Source: Candidatus Gemmiger excrementavium (GTDB lineage: Bacteria; Bacillota; Clostridia; Oscillospirales; Ruminococcaceae). From it: a stretch of DNA of 44,399 nt. The DNA lies in contig DXBO01000121.1 in NCBI GenBank assembly GCA_019116485.1, positions 1 through 44,399 on the forward strand. The letters run 5' to 3'. The notes below the pieces were generated by a model that ran no database searches, had not been told where the DNA came from, and saw only the letters and a list, made by a program, of their open reading frames with translations. This document shows, one piece after another, positions 26,614 to 35,001 of the stretch. Both the position numbers and the translations under genes were made by a program. The stretch's first letter is position 1. Each line of letters opens with the position of its first letter.

Positions 26614-27846
26614 TTATTCCGATTCCCGGTATTGCAGTCCGCTGCTGCCCCGGATGGCCTGTTCCGGGTCCACCGATTTGCTGCCGATGCGCAGCTCGTA
26701 GATCAGGTCATGCTCTTCGCCGGTCACGCCCAGTGCATCGCCGGTTGCCACCGTCTGGCCCTGCTGGGCTGAGACGCTTTGCATCCCGAACAGATAACTC
26801 TTGACGCCGCAGCCGTGGTCAATGACCACCGTCCCCCCTGTCAGGGTCAGGTTACCGGCAAAAACGACCTTGCCGGCCTGGGGCGCGGTCACAGTCTCCC
26901 CGGCGGGGGCCGCGTAGGTCAGCCCGGTGGCCTGGCCGCTTCGCTGGCCGTCCACCATCTGCACCGCACCGTATTCCACCGCCACCTCGCTGGCGCTGGG
27001 GCGCTGGAAATTGCCGTTCCACAGTTTGCCTGCCTCGCTGGTGGTGTACAGCGGCCAGATGGCATTGCGGTATTCCTCCGCGCCGCCGGTACTTTCGTCA
27101 GCCTCTACGTCTATGTTATCGTACTGGGTCTGGCTGACCGACAGTGTGATCTCGCTGGTCAGGCTGCCGCAGGTCAGCGTCATCACATGATCGCCGCTCT
27201 CGGCATTGTAGGTCACGGGGATATACCCCATATACCCCGAAGCCGTTTTGCGGAACCACACAGTGCCCAGGTCCGTCTCCAACGACGGTTCCCCATCCAG
27301 AATGCCGGACAGCATAACGGCCACCACACTGCCCTGAGCCGCACGGTCTGTGCTGAGTTTGACAGTGGGGGTAAGCTGCATGGTGTACCCGGCACGGTAG
27401 GCATACCAGCCGCGGGGTTCCCCGGGCTGGTCGGCCAGCTGCTGGTATGCGGTCACCACGATCTCGTAGTCCCCGTTTTGTGTATAGGTATAGGTGTTGC
27501 AATCCTCGGCGCCGGCAGTCCAGGTGGTGCCGTCCGGCGCGGTGATCTCCACCTCGGCGCTGGTGACCCATTCAGGCAGGGCAAGCTGAGGCACCGATTC
27601 CGAAAAGGTGCCCAGCTTCTGCACGGTCAGGTTCGTGGGGCTCTGGTAGGTCTTGCTGACTTTATCGCCCAGCACAGGCACCACCCACTCCCAACCATTG
27701 GGTTCCAGCGCTGCCTCGCCGAAGGTGACCGGCTGCTGGGGCAGCGCATCCTCGCCGGTGCGGCTGTACAAAAAGGCCGCCGCGCCGCCCAGGATCACCG
27801 CGACCATCACCGCGACCATCACCAGCCAAAGCAGCAGTTTGCGCAT
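26614..27846 (-). CDS. Membrane-anchored degenerate LytM/M23 protein, paralogue of the next gene
   Basis: The 410-aa protein has an N-terminal transmembrane anchor (about residues 4-25), a beta-rich middle and a C-terminal LytM-like domain with GGTVVIDHGCGVKSYLFGM and QQGQTVATGDALG. As in its neighbour, the zinc ligands are absent: GLTYAAPAG replaces the HxGxDIAAP motif and LIYELRIG replaces HLHFEI. Regions shared with the neighbour include WVVPVLGDKVSKTYQ against WKVPVVGNLFKRTYA and SKSVDPEQAI against GDVPVDPLPVW. ATG at 27846 follows AGGGAGA. The pair lies 94 nt apart and probably forms one operon. A peptidoglycan-binding or spore-channel role is an inference. Confidence 0.8.
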   Translation of the reverse strand: MRKLLLWLVMVAVMVAVILGGAAAFLYSRTGEDALPQQPVTFGEAALEPNGWEWVVPVLGDKVSKTYQSPTNLTVQKLGTFSESVPQLALPEWVTSAEVEITAPDGTTWTAGAEDCNTYTYTQNGDYEIVVTAYQQLADQPGEPRGWYAYRAGYTMQLTPTVKLSTDRAAQGSVVAVMLSGILDGEPSLETDLGTVWFRKTASGYMGYIPVTYNAESGDHVMTLTCGSLTSEITLSVSQTQYDNIDVEADESTGGAEEYRNAIWPLYTTSEAGKLWNGNFQRPSASEVAVEYGAVQMVDGQRSGQATGLTYAAPAGETVTAPQAGKVVFAGNLTLTGGTVVIDHGCGVKSYLFGMQSVSAQQGQTVATGDALGVTGEEHDLIYELRIGSKSVDPEQAIRGSSGLQYRESE

Positions 27847-27930
27847 AGAATTCTCCCTGTTCAGGCGGCGGCCAGACGCGCCGGGCCGCCCGCAGCATAT
27901 CGCAAAGCGAGCCATCGCCCTGCGGTGACT

Positions 27931-27963
27931 AAAAAGCCGGGCGCGGTCAGGACTGCGCCCGGC
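27931..27963 (-). terminator. Terminator after the small acidic membrane protein gene
   Basis: A perfect 9-bp stem GCCGGGCGC/GCGCCCGGC (27936-27944 with 27955-27963) is followed on the minus strand by five T. Confidence 0.85.
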
Positions 27964-27992
27964 GGCTTATTCAGATAGGTTGCCGAAAGAGA

Positions 27993-28250
27993 TCAGAACT
28001 TGATCTCGTCCTTGTCGTCGGCGCTGTCGTCGTCATCCATCTGGGACTCGTCGTGGATAGGCTCATAGACGGTATCCGCGTCATACTCGTCCATATCCTC
28101 GTCATCGTCATAATCGTCGCTGAACAAAAGACGCTCGTATTCGTCCAGTTCCTTCTCGCGGCGATAGAGGTAGATGGCGGCAGCCGTCAGTGCGCCGGCC
28201 GCAGCAAACAGAAACGCCAGGATGGCGCCGAAAGTCGATTTTTTCATCAT
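27993..28250 (-). CDS. Small single-pass membrane protein with acidic tail
   Basis: The 85-aa protein has a basic start (MMKKSTFG), a transmembrane segment (about residues 8-27), a charged helix (YRREKELDEYERLLF) and a tail of about 45 residues that is almost entirely Asp, Glu, Tyr and Ser. I recognise no family. The ATGATG start at 28250 has AAAGGAG at good spacing. A longer frame to 28331 lacks a ribosome site. It has its own sigma-A promoter and terminator, so it is a stand-alone gene. Confidence 0.75.
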   Translation of the reverse strand: MMKKSTFGAILAFLFAAAGALTAAAIYLYRREKELDEYERLLFSDDYDDDEDMDEYDADTVYEPIHDESQMDDDDSADDKDEIKF

Positions 28251-28354
28251 GGGAACATTCTCCTTTCCGTGATAGAGGCCGTATATCCGCGGCCCTGCGG
28301 CTTGTGAACGTCCCGCCGCGCAGTTATGCACACTGCCCGCATCGGGTCGCTTTT

Positions 28355-28383
28355 ATTATACCCGACCGAAAAGCGGAATACAA
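28355..28383 (-). promoter_or_regulatory. Sigma-A promoter of the small acidic membrane protein gene
   Basis: On the minus strand TTGTAT (28378-28383), a 17-bp spacer and a perfect TATAAT (28355-28360) give a leader of about 100 nt. That leader contains a GGCCG/CGGCC hairpin. Confidence 0.8.
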
Positions 28384-28417
28384 CACCGCGTATGTAAAAT
28401 TTTGCCGGATCGGGTTG

Positions 28418-29443
28418 TTATTTTTGCATATAGGCAGCAAAGGCGTTGGGCACCGGGTAGGTGTGTTCCAGCTGGTCCGGGGCAGCCCAGGCCCAGCCCT
28501 CCGGCAGGTCACAGACGGACGCTTCGGCCCGCCAGCCGCCCAGGTTCCATATTTTGTGGGTAAAAACGTGCCGCGCCGGGGGCAGCGCTTCCCCCCAGGT
28601 GGCCTGCACGCCGATCTTGGCCAGTTCCGCCGCCAGTTCTGCCTGGGTCAGATCGCCTTCCCAGGCGGCGGGCTGCCAGAGCCCCGCCAGCAATCCTTTG
28701 GCCGGGCGGCGCTGCAACAGCACCCCCGCCGGACTGTGCACCAGCGCCACCGTTACAGCCACCGGTGTTTTGGCCTTGGGCGCCGGTTTCACGGGCAGGT
28801 CCCCCTGCCGCCCTGCCGCATAGCCCTGGCAGCGGTCCGCCAGGGGGCATGTTTCACAGTGGGGCGTGCCCGGAATGCAGATCAACGCGCCCAGTTCCAT
28901 CAGGGCTTCATTGTACGGGCCGGGGGCGTCCTTGGGCATTTGCTCCACCACCCGCTCCGTAAACAGCCGCTTGGTGGCAGGCTGCATAATGTCGCTGTCG
29001 TCATTATACAGGCGGGCAAAGACCCGCAGCACGTTGCCGTCCACCGCCGGCACCGGAATGCCGAAAGCGATGCTGGCGATGGCACCGGCGGTATAATCCC
29101 CGATACCGGGCAGCGCCCGCAGGGCGTCGTAGTCAGCGGGCAGGTCGCCGCCGTACTGCTGGCAGACGACACGGGCGGCCTTTTGCATGTTATTCACACG
29201 GTTATAGTAGCCCAGCCCCTGCCACAGTTTGCGCAGGGCGTCCGGCTCACAGGCGGCCAGGGCCGCCGGGTCGGGCAGGGCTGCGATAAAACGGTTATAG
29301 TACGGGATCGCTGCGGCCACCCGGGTCTGCTGGAGCATGATTTCACTGACCCAGATATGATAGGCAGAAGGCTCCTGCCGGAAAGGCAGGAGCCTTTTGT
29401 TTGCCTGGAACCATTGGAGCAGCGGCGGCGCAATGGGCCGCAT
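28418..29443 (-). CDS. mutY: A/G-specific adenine glycosylase (MutY)
   Basis: MutY removes adenine paired with 8-oxoguanine. The 341-aa protein has the catalytic Glu in SEIMLQQTRV, the helix-hairpin-helix ALPGIGDYTAGAI, the catalytic Asp in AVDGNVLRVFARL, and the iron-sulphur cysteines in CIPGTPHCETCPLADRC (C-x6-C-x2-C-x5-C). A C-terminal NUDIX-like domain follows (about residues 210-340). The ATG overlaps the asnS stop as TGATG, so the two genes are coupled. A terminator-shaped hairpin falls inside codons 16-25. Confidence 0.96.
   Translation of the reverse strand: MRPIAPPLLQWFQANKRLLPFRQEPSAYHIWVSEIMLQQTRVAAAIPYYNRFIAALPDPAALAACEPDALRKLWQGLGYYNRVNNMQKAARVVCQQYGGDLPADYDALRALPGIGDYTAGAIASIAFGIPVPAVDGNVLRVFARLYNDDSDIMQPATKRLFTERVVEQMPKDAPGPYNEALMELGALICIPGTPHCETCPLADRCQGYAAGRQGDLPVKPAPKAKTPVAVTVALVHSPAGVLLQRRPAKGLLAGLWQPAAWEGDLTQAELAAELAKIGVQATWGEALPPARHVFTHKIWNLGGWRAEASVCDLPEGWAWAAPDQLEHTYPVPNAFAAYMQK
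29368..29400 (+). repeat. Terminator-shaped hairpin inside mutY
   Basis: A perfect 12-bp stem (29368-29379 with 29385-29396) with a 5-nt loop is followed by TTTTGT on the plus strand only. On the coding strand the hairpin has no T run. It encodes residues 16-25 of MutY. Confidence 0.6.
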
Positions 29444-30831
29444 CAGCAGAAGCCTCCGCAGGTACGCGGGAAGGGGATCACGTCCCGGATGTTGGGAATG
29501 CCGGTCACATACATCAGCAGGCGCTCGAAGCCCAGGCCGTAGCCCGCATGCTTCACGCTGCCGAAACGGCGCAGATCCAAATACCAGTCGTAGTCCTGGC
29601 AGGACAGGCCCAGCTCGTCCAGACGGGCCAGCAGCACGTCCAGGCGCTCCTCACGCTGAGAACCGCCGATCAGCTCGCCGATGCCGGGCACCAGCATGTC
29701 AGCCGCAGCCACGGTCTTGCCGTCCTCGTTCTGGCGCATATAGAAGGCCTTGATCTCCTTGGGGTAATCGGTGACGAACACCGGCTTTTTGAAGATCTGC
29801 TCGGTGAGATAGCGCTCGTGCTCGGTCTGCAGGTCCATCCCCCAGGACACCTTGTACTGGAAGTTGGCATCGTTCTGCTTGAGCAGTTCGATGGCGTCGG
29901 TGTAGCTGACCCGGGCAAAATCCGAGTTGGCCACCAGCTGCAGGCGCTCCAGCAGGCCCTTGTCAAAGAACTGGTTGAAGAAGGCCAGTTCGTCGGGGCA
30001 ATTGTCCAGCAGGAAGCGGATGATGTATTTGGTCATGGCTTCGGCGGTGTCCATGTAGGTGTTCAGGTCCGCAAAGGCCATTTCGGGTTCGATCATCCAG
30101 AACTCGGCGGCATGGCGGGTGTCGTAGCTCTTCTCGGCCCGGAAGGTGGGGCCGTAGGTGTAGACGTTGCCCAGGGCCATGGCCATGGCTTCCGCTTCCA
30201 GCTGGCCGGAAACCGTCAGGTTCACCGGGCGCTTGAAGAAGTCCTTGGTGTAATCGATGGCGCCGTCCTCGGTGTGGGGAACATCGTTCAGGTCCAGGGT
30301 GGTCACCTGGAACATCTCACCCGCGCCCTCACAGTCAGAGCCGGTGAAGATGGGCGTATGCACATAGGTGAAGCCCCGCTCATGGAAGAACTGATGGATG
30401 GCAAACGCCGCCTGACCGCGGACACGGAACGCCGCGTTGAAGGTGTTGGTGCGGGGGCGCAGGTGGGTCATGGTGCGCAGATAGTCCATGCCCATCTTCT
30501 TTTTCTGCAGCGGATACTCGGGGCCGCAGGGACCCAGCACCGTGATGGTATCGGCGTTGATCTCAAAGGGCTGCTTGGCGTTTGGGGTCAGTACCAGGGT
30601 GCCGGTGACCTCAAAGCTGGTGTACAGGCCGCACTTGGCGATCTCGGCATAATTGGACAGTTTATCCGCCTGGAAAACGATCTGCACAGGCTTATAGCAG
30701 CTGCCGTCCGACAGCGAAATAAAGCCGATATTCTTAGAATCGCGCACCGTTTTGGCCCAGCCGCAGACGGTGACTTTGGTACCGTCGGCGGGGGTGGCCG
30801 TGTACAGCGATACGAGTTCGGTTCTCTGCAT
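29443..30831 (-). CDS. asnS: Asparaginyl-tRNA synthetase
   Basis: AsnS charges tRNA-Asn. The 462-aa class IIb enzyme has an N-terminal OB-fold anticodon-binding domain (residues 1-110, with [21 protein letters not shown] seen in part), motif 2 in [21 protein letters not shown], and motif 3 in [15 protein letters not shown]...[12 protein letters not shown] at 30831 follows AAGAGGAG. A short leader and a sigma-A promoter precede it, and no T-box leader is present. It is coupled to mutY. Confidence 0.97.
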   Translation of the reverse strand: MQRTELVSLYTATPADGTKVTVCGWAKTVRDSKNIGFISLSDGSCYKPVQIVFQADKLSNYAEIAKCGLYTSFEVTGTLVLTPNAKQPFEINADTITVLGPCGPEYPLQKKKMGMDYLRTMTHLRPRTNTFNAAFRVRGQAAFAIHQFFHERGFTYVHTPIFTGSDCEGAGEMFQVTTLDLNDVPHTEDGAIDYTKDFFKRPVNLTVSGQLEAEAMAMALGNVYTYGPTFRAEKSYDTRHAAEFWMIEPEMAFADLNTYMDTAEAMTKYIIRFLLDNCPDELAFFNQFFDKGLLERLQLVANSDFARVSYTDAIELLKQNDANFQYKVSWGMDLQTEHERYLTEQIFKKPVFVTDYPKEIKAFYMRQNEDGKTVAAADMLVPGIGELIGGSQREERLDVLLARLDELGLSCQDYDWYLDLRRFGSVKHAGYGLGFERLLMYVTGIPNIRDVIPFPRTCGGFC

Positions 30832-30871
30832 GGATGGTCCACTCCTCTTATAAAAAACAATGATTGTTCTT

Positions 30872-30900
30872 ATTATAGCGGGTCGGGACCGAATTGTACA
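30872..30900 (-). promoter_or_regulatory. Sigma-A promoter of asnS-mutY
   Basis: On the minus strand TGTACA (30895-30900), a 17-bp spacer and a perfect TATAAT (30872-30877) lie about 40 nt before asnS. Confidence 0.75.
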
Positions 30901-30926
30901 GTATTTTTTTATTTACAAAGCGGTTC

Positions 30927-32072
30927 TCATTCCACATGGCCGCCCAGCAGCACGGCCAGCGCCTCGGCGGCATACTGCCCCGCGCGCACCGCTTCGGTCA
31001 CCGTATTGGCGTGGCCGCCGATCTCAATGAGCAGGCTGCCGGTGGTCAGGTCCTGGTTGTAGTAGCGGTAGGCGCACATCACCGGGCGGGTCAGGCCGGG
31101 GGTACGTCGCTCCATGGCTTCCTCCCAGGCTGCGGCAAACCGCAGATTGAGCCGCCAGTTGGGCAATTGGATGCTGGTGCCGTTATCGCACCCGGCAATA
31201 ATCATCACCTGGGCGGTGTCTTCCCCGTCGATGGTACACAGCGGCTTGACCCGGGTGCCGTCGGAATCCTCAATGGCGTCCCGGTGGACGTCCAGTACCA
31301 CCTTGATGGAAGGGTATTTTTCCAGGTAGGCCTGGGTGGTGGCATAGCTGCGGTCATAGCTCTCGGTATAGCTGGGAGAATCGTGGAGAGTGGTATCGTG
31401 CAGGGTGTTGATGCCCGCATCGTTCAGGACCTGGGCCATCTTCTCCCCCACAGCGCACATGTTCAGGGCAGTATTCTGGGTGCGGGCGGTAAAGTCCGGG
31501 TCGTAGACCAGGTCAGGCCAGGTCTGGTAGGTCTCGGTGGCATGGGTATGCAGGACCAGCACCTGGGGTTCGCCGCTGTTCACCTCCACCGCAAAAGGCA
31601 GACTTTCGGTGGTCACGGCGGCGCGCAGATCGGCATCCGCATGGTTGGTCAGGTTGCGCACGGTGCCGGCCCCCAGGGCGATATACCCTGTTCCGCTGCC
31701 CTGTTCGAACTGTTGGGCACGAATGGCGCCGGGGTTTTCAATCTCCGGCGCGGCGCTGGGCTGCGGCGTTACCGCTGGCGTCGGCGCAGGTTCCGCCACG
31801 GCATCCTGGGTTTCCGGTTGAGGTGACGGTGTGGGAGCCGCACTGGGTTCCGGCGTCTGCCGGGGAGCACGGGTCCCCCGCTGCACGGCGACTGCCTCCC
31901 CCGCAGGCCAGGCCAGGCCGATGGCTGCCGACGGGGCTTGGCAGAGCAGCGCCCCCCGCACCAGCCAGTCGCGCCCCGGCAGGCAGGCGGCTGCCGCCAG
32001 CGACGCCGCTGTGCCCCCCGCAAAAACCGCACAGCACAGCAAACCCGCTAGGCACCGGTGCAGTAAGGACAT
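30927..32072 (-). CDS. spoIIP: Stage II sporulation protein P (SpoIIP)
   Basis: SpoIIP is a membrane-anchored amidase and endopeptidase that, with SpoIID and SpoIIM, degrades septal peptidoglycan during engulfment. The 381-aa protein has an N-terminal signal anchor, a Pro/Ala/Thr-rich linker (about 65-115), and the zinc amidase domain with VLHTHATETYQ, VVLDVHRDAIED and LLIEIGGHANTVTEA. The start is uncertain. I use ATG at 32072, directly before the hydrophobic segment, but in-frame ATG 32087 is close and no ribosome site is strong. No sigma-E promoter with proper spacing was found. Confidence 0.94.
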   Translation of the reverse strand: MSLLHRCLAGLLCCAVFAGGTAASLAAAACLPGRDWLVRGALLCQAPSAAIGLAWPAGEAVAVQRGTRAPRQTPEPSAAPTPSPQPETQDAVAEPAPTPAVTPQPSAAPEIENPGAIRAQQFEQGSGTGYIALGAGTVRNLTNHADADLRAAVTTESLPFAVEVNSGEPQVLVLHTHATETYQTWPDLVYDPDFTARTQNTALNMCAVGEKMAQVLNDAGINTLHDTTLHDSPSYTESYDRSYATTQAYLEKYPSIKVVLDVHRDAIEDSDGTRVKPLCTIDGEDTAQVMIIAGCDNGTSIQLPNWRLNLRFAAAWEEAMERRTPGLTRPVMCAYRYYNQDLTTGSLLIEIGGHANTVTEAVRAGQYAAEALAVLLGGHVE

Positions 32073-32143
32073 CGTTCCCACCCCCATTCCCCAGAATTTA
32101 TGCGTCTTTTCGGCCCGGCATGAATATTTTTTTGCAAAAGCCC

Positions 32144-32172
32144 TTGCAACGCCGCACAAAATGTGGTAGGAT
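32144..32172 (+). promoter_or_regulatory. Sigma-A promoter of rpsT
   Basis: TTGCAA (32144-32149), a 17-bp spacer ending in TGG, and TAGGAT (32167-32172) lie 38 nt before the rpsT start. Confidence 0.7.
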
Positions 32173-32210
32173 AACTTGTACTGTTATGGGGAACCAAGGA
32201 GGTGGAACGA

Positions 32211-32474
32211 ATGCCTAACATCAAATCTCAGAAGGACCGTGTTGTCCAGGCCAAGAAAGAGGCTCTGCACAACAAGGCCATCAAGTCCAACCTGAAAACA
32301 GTGATCAAAAAGGCAGACGCTGCCATCGACAGCAATGCTGCTGACAAAGACGCCGTCATGAAAGCCGCCGTCTCTGCCATTGACTCTGCCAAGAGCAAGG
32401 GTGTCATTCACAAGAACACCGCTGCCCGCAAGGTCAGCCGCATGGCCAAGCGCGCCAACAAGGCCGCCCAGTAA
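32211..32474 (+). CDS. rpsT: 30S ribosomal protein S20
   Basis: S20 binds the 5' domain of 16S rRNA early in small-subunit assembly. The 87-aa Lys/Ala-rich helical protein has MPNIKSQKDRV at the start and the family end GVIHKNTAARKVSRMAKRAN (seen in part). ATG at 32211 is set by the strong AAGGAGG site 9 nt upstream. It is a monocistronic gene with its own promoter and terminator. Confidence 0.97.
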   Translation: MPNIKSQKDRVVQAKKEALHNKAIKSNLKTVIKKADAAIDSNAADKDAVMKAAVSAIDSAKSKGVIHKNTAARKVSRMAKRANKAAQ

Positions 32475-32489
32475 TTGATCGCATGAACA

Positions 32490-32526
32490 ATGCCCGCCGG
32501 GGAATCCCGGCGGGCATTTTCATTTA
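32490..32526 (+). terminator. Terminator of rpsT
   Basis: A perfect 13-bp stem (32490-32502 with 32507-32519) with a GAAT loop runs into TTTCATTT. The convergent spoVAE gene ends 4 nt further on, so the hairpin may stop both transcripts. Confidence 0.88.
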
Positions 32527-32880
32527 ATTCTGATCCTTGCTTTTGCCCACCAGCGCCGCCAGCAGTGCAAACAACAGGCTGGCAGCAATGCCGCCGGCAG
32601 CCGCCGTCAAACCGCCGGTAAAGACGCCGGGCAGACCACACTGGTCCACCGCCTGCCTGACCCCCTGGGCCAGCAAATGGCCGAACCCCAGCAGCGGCAC
32701 GCTGGCCCCGGCCCCGGCAAAATCCGCCAGGGGTTTGTATACCCCAGCGGCGCTGAGGATGACCCCCATAACCACATACCCGGTCAGAATACGCGCCGGG
32801 GTCAGGCTGGTATAGTCGATGAGCAGCTGCCCCACCACACAGATAGCGCCGCCCACCACAAAGGCCCACAGATAATTCAC
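32524..32880 (-). CDS. spoVAE: Stage V sporulation protein AE (SpoVAE)
   Basis: SpoVAE is a membrane component of the SpoVA channel that moves dipicolinic acid into the forespore and out at germination. The 118-aa hydrophobic protein has WAFVVGGAICVVGQLLID, LTPARILTGYVV, AGAGASVPLLGFG and GVFTGGLTAAAGGIAASL, all hallmarks of the family. The start is GTG at 32880, which overlaps the spoVAD stop as GTGA and has GGGAGGGGA upstream. Confidence 0.94.
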   Translation of the reverse strand: MNYLWAFVVGGAICVVGQLLIDYTSLTPARILTGYVVMGVILSAAGVYKPLADFAGAGASVPLLGFGHLLAQGVRQAVDQCGLPGVFTGGLTAAAGGIAASLLFALLAALVGKSKDQN

Positions 32881-33902
32881 TGCCTGTCCCCTCCCCCCAG
32901 TTCCACACAGTGGGCAATGCTGGGGATGCTCTCCCCCTGCAAAAAGGTCGTCTGGCTCATCAGCGCCCCAGTGGCTGCAAACAGTACCCGGCGGTAGGCC
33001 CCCGTCTGCAATTTGGGCAGGATGTGGGCACACAGTACAGCAGCACTGCACCCGGCTCCGCTGCCGCCCGCCTGCACGTTCTGGGCAGCTGTATCATAGA
33101 GCAGACAGCCGCAGTCCCGGTGGTTGGGCAGCGGCACCCCCTCTTTTTCCATCTGCTCCCGCAGCAGGGCGCTGCCCACCTCGCCCAGATCGCCGGTAAA
33201 GATGGCGTCAAAATCCGTCGGAGCGGTGTGGGTAGCGGTAAAATATCGCAGCAATGTGGCGGCTGCGGCGGGCATCATGGCAGCGCCCATGTTGTTGATG
33301 TCCCGTACCTGGTAGTCCTGCACCCGGCCGAAGGTCACCGACCGCACCGGAACCCCTTGCTGCCCCGGCCCCCGCAGCAGACAGGCCCCTGCCGCCGTAG
33401 CGGTCCACTGGGCGGTAGGGGTGCGCTTGGCCCCGTATTCCAGCGGAGTACGGAACTGGCGCTCCGCCGCGCAGAAATGGCTGCTGGTCATCGCCAGCAC
33501 CTGCCGGGCCATGCCGGTAGCCGCAAAGCAGGCGGCCAGGCCCAGGGTTTCGGCCATGGTGGAACAGGCCCCGTATACCCCCGCGAAAGGCATTCCCAGG
33601 CCGCGCATGGTGTAATTGCTGGCCGTGCACTGGGCCTGCAGGTCCCCGGCAAAGGCCAGATCGATTTCCTTTTTACTGATGCCCGCCTTGCGCAGACAGG
33701 CGTCGGCGGCCTTGCGCTGCAAAAGACTTTCGGCCTGCTCCCAGTTTTTGCAGCCCTCGCCGGAGAAATCCGCCTGCTGCGTCAGGCAGGCAAACCCCGA
33801 TGCCAGCGGGCCTTCACTCTCCTTTTTGCCGCCGGCTGCCGCCCAGGCCGCGATGACCGGCGGCGTTTCAAACAGCAGGGTGTCCCGTCTGCGAAGGACC
33901 AT
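32877..33902 (-). CDS. spoVAD: Stage V sporulation protein AD (SpoVAD)
   Basis: SpoVAD is the soluble, thiolase-fold, dipicolinate-binding part of the SpoVA channel. The 341-aa protein shows FAGDLQAQCTASNYTMRGL, GVYGACSTMAETLGLAA, FTGDLGEVGSALL and SGAGCSAAVLCAHILP (each seen in part), as expected for the family. It lies between spoVAC (3-nt gap) and spoVAE (GTGA overlap), so the three products are made together. Confidence 0.96.
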   Translation of the reverse strand: MVLRRRDTLLFETPPVIAAWAAAGGKKESEGPLASGFACLTQQADFSGEGCKNWEQAESLLQRKAADACLRKAGISKKEIDLAFAGDLQAQCTASNYTMRGLGMPFAGVYGACSTMAETLGLAACFAATGMARQVLAMTSSHFCAAERQFRTPLEYGAKRTPTAQWTATAAGACLLRGPGQQGVPVRSVTFGRVQDYQVRDINNMGAAMMPAAAATLLRYFTATHTAPTDFDAIFTGDLGEVGSALLREQMEKEGVPLPNHRDCGCLLYDTAAQNVQAGGSGAGCSAAVLCAHILPKLQTGAYRRVLFAATGALMSQTTFLQGESIPSIAHCVELGGGDRQ

Positions 33903-33905
33903 GGC

Positions 33906-34349
33906 TCACCCCACCTTTCCCACCAGCCAGTACAGCAGCCCCCACACAGCGGAGGCCGCCGTACCGTAGGCGATGACCGGCCCGGCAATGCCGAAGATTC
34001 TTGCCCCAACGCCGGTGACCCAGCCCTCGGCTTTGAACTCCATAGCCGGACTGACCACCGAGTTGGCAAATCCGGTAATCGGCACCAGCGTGCCCGCTCC
34101 GGCTTTGGCGGCCAGTTTCTGATACCAGCCGGGTACGGTACACACCGCCGAGAGCCCGATAAGGGCGATGCTGGTCAAAGTGCCGGCCATCGCCGGGTCG
34201 TACCAGGCAAGAAAAAATCGGCGCAGCACCTCCCCCAGCAGGCAGATACCGCCGCCCACAAAAAACGCCCACAGGCAGTCCCGCATCACCGGCGAAGGCG
34301 GCGACGCGCGAGATACCATGTGAGCATAGTCTTTCGGGTTTAATTTCAT
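33906..34349 (-). CDS. spoVAC: Stage V sporulation protein AC (SpoVAC)
   Basis: SpoVAC is the mechanosensitive membrane subunit of the dipicolinate channel. The 147-aa protein has a soluble N-terminus followed by hydrophobic segments with CLWAFFVGGGICLLGEVL, AGAGTLVPITGFANSVVSPA, and EFKAEGWVTGVGARIFGIAGP (each in part). I prefer ATG at 34349, which has AAAGGGG at 10-nt spacing, over a GTG at 34358. It is the first gene of the spoVAC-AD-AE set. Confidence 0.95.
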   Translation of the reverse strand: MKLNPKDYAHMVSRASPPSPVMRDCLWAFFVGGGICLLGEVLRRFFLAWYDPAMAGTLTSIALIGLSAVCTVPGWYQKLAAKAGAGTLVPITGFANSVVSPAMEFKAEGWVTGVGARIFGIAGPVIAYGTAASAVWGLLYWLVGKVG

Positions 34350-34372
34350 CGTTACCACGCCCCTTTGGGGGG

Positions 34373-34402
34373 TAGTATACCCTCAAGGGCCGTAAAATAT
34401 TA
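34373..34402 (-). promoter_or_regulatory. Candidate forespore (sigma-G/F-like) promoter of spoVAC
   Basis: On the minus strand TAATA (34398-34402), an 18-bp spacer and TATACTA (34373-34379) resemble the sigma-G pattern GHATR-18-CATnnTA, with one mismatch in each box. It overlaps the end of the GNAT gene and lies 24 nt before spoVAC. Confidence 0.4.
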
Positions 34403-34952
34403 CATTGCCACGGTAATAGGGTTCGGGGACCATCATGCGGTAGAGGTCCTTGAGCTGCCGCCCGATGACCGCATCGTCGGCATGGCCGCCGCAAGGCAGG
34501 CTGAGGATGTTATAACGCACCCCGAACACCCGGCTTTCCAACCGGGTAGCGCAGGCCCCGGCCCGCAGATAAAAGGCAATGCGGCGTTCTGCCACCGCCT
34601 TGTCAGGGGCTTCTTCGGGGTGTTCGCATTCCAGGATCAGATCGTCCAGCCGTTCCTTGTAATGGTCCGCCAGCGTCTGCAGTGCCTGAGTACCGATACC
34701 GCCGCCTCGCAGGTCGCCGCGCACGGCAAAATAGTCCAGCAGCGCCGCCCGCTCGCCGGGCAGCAATACCTGAAAAGCATAGGCCTGCAGGGCGCCGTCA
34801 GCCCCGCACAGCGCCAACGGCTCATAGATGCCCGCCTGCATCATTTCCCGAATGGCGGTAAAAGGTTTGAGTTCGGCAGCAGGAAAATCCTGCACCATGC
34901 GGGACTCGTAGAGTTGCTGCGCACCGGCGCAGTCCAGCAGTTGGATTTGCAT
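34383..34952 (-). CDS. GNAT family N-acetyltransferase
   Basis: The 189-aa protein has the acetyl-CoA-binding motif A in YFAVRGDLRGGGIGTQALQ (near residue 90-108, seen in part) and the flanking beta-strand pattern of GNAT enzymes. A similar layout occurs in many clostridial acetyltransferases of unknown substrate. I chose ATG at 34952 with AAAGGAG. An upstream frame extension to 35120 would run antisense into prmA. It lies 33 nt ahead of spoVAC and diverges from prmA. Confidence 0.85.
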   Translation of the reverse strand: MQIQLLDCAGAQQLYESRMVQDFPAAELKPFTAIREMMQAGIYEPLALCGADGALQAYAFQVLLPGERAALLDYFAVRGDLRGGGIGTQALQTLADHYKERLDDLILECEHPEEAPDKAVAERRIAFYLRAGACATRLESRVFGVRYNILSLPCGGHADDAVIGRQLKDLYRMMVPEPYYRGNVIFYGP

Positions 34953-34972
34953 GGAGATTTCTCCTTTCCACA

Positions 34973-35001
34973 TTGAATTGAAGGGGTCTTTCCTGTATAA
35001 T
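34973..35001 (+). promoter_or_regulatory. Sigma-A promoter of prmA-rsmE
   Basis: TTGAAT (34973-34978), a 17-bp spacer and a perfect TATAAT (34996-35001). The -10 box lies inside the palindrome at 34992-35006. Confidence 0.8.

Noticed and set aside
30832-30926. T-box leader upstream of asnS
   Set aside because: The leader is only about 40 nt, with no specifier loop or T-box sequence.
28190-31062. Plus-strand frames opposite mutY and asnS
   Set aside because: They are antisense to clear enzymes with complete catalytic motifs, and their composition is that of shadows.
32085-32130. Sigma-E-like boxes ahead of spoIIP (AAATATT and CATAAATT, minus strand)
   Set aside because: The spacer is about 20 bp, against the 13 to 15 expected, so I do not call it.
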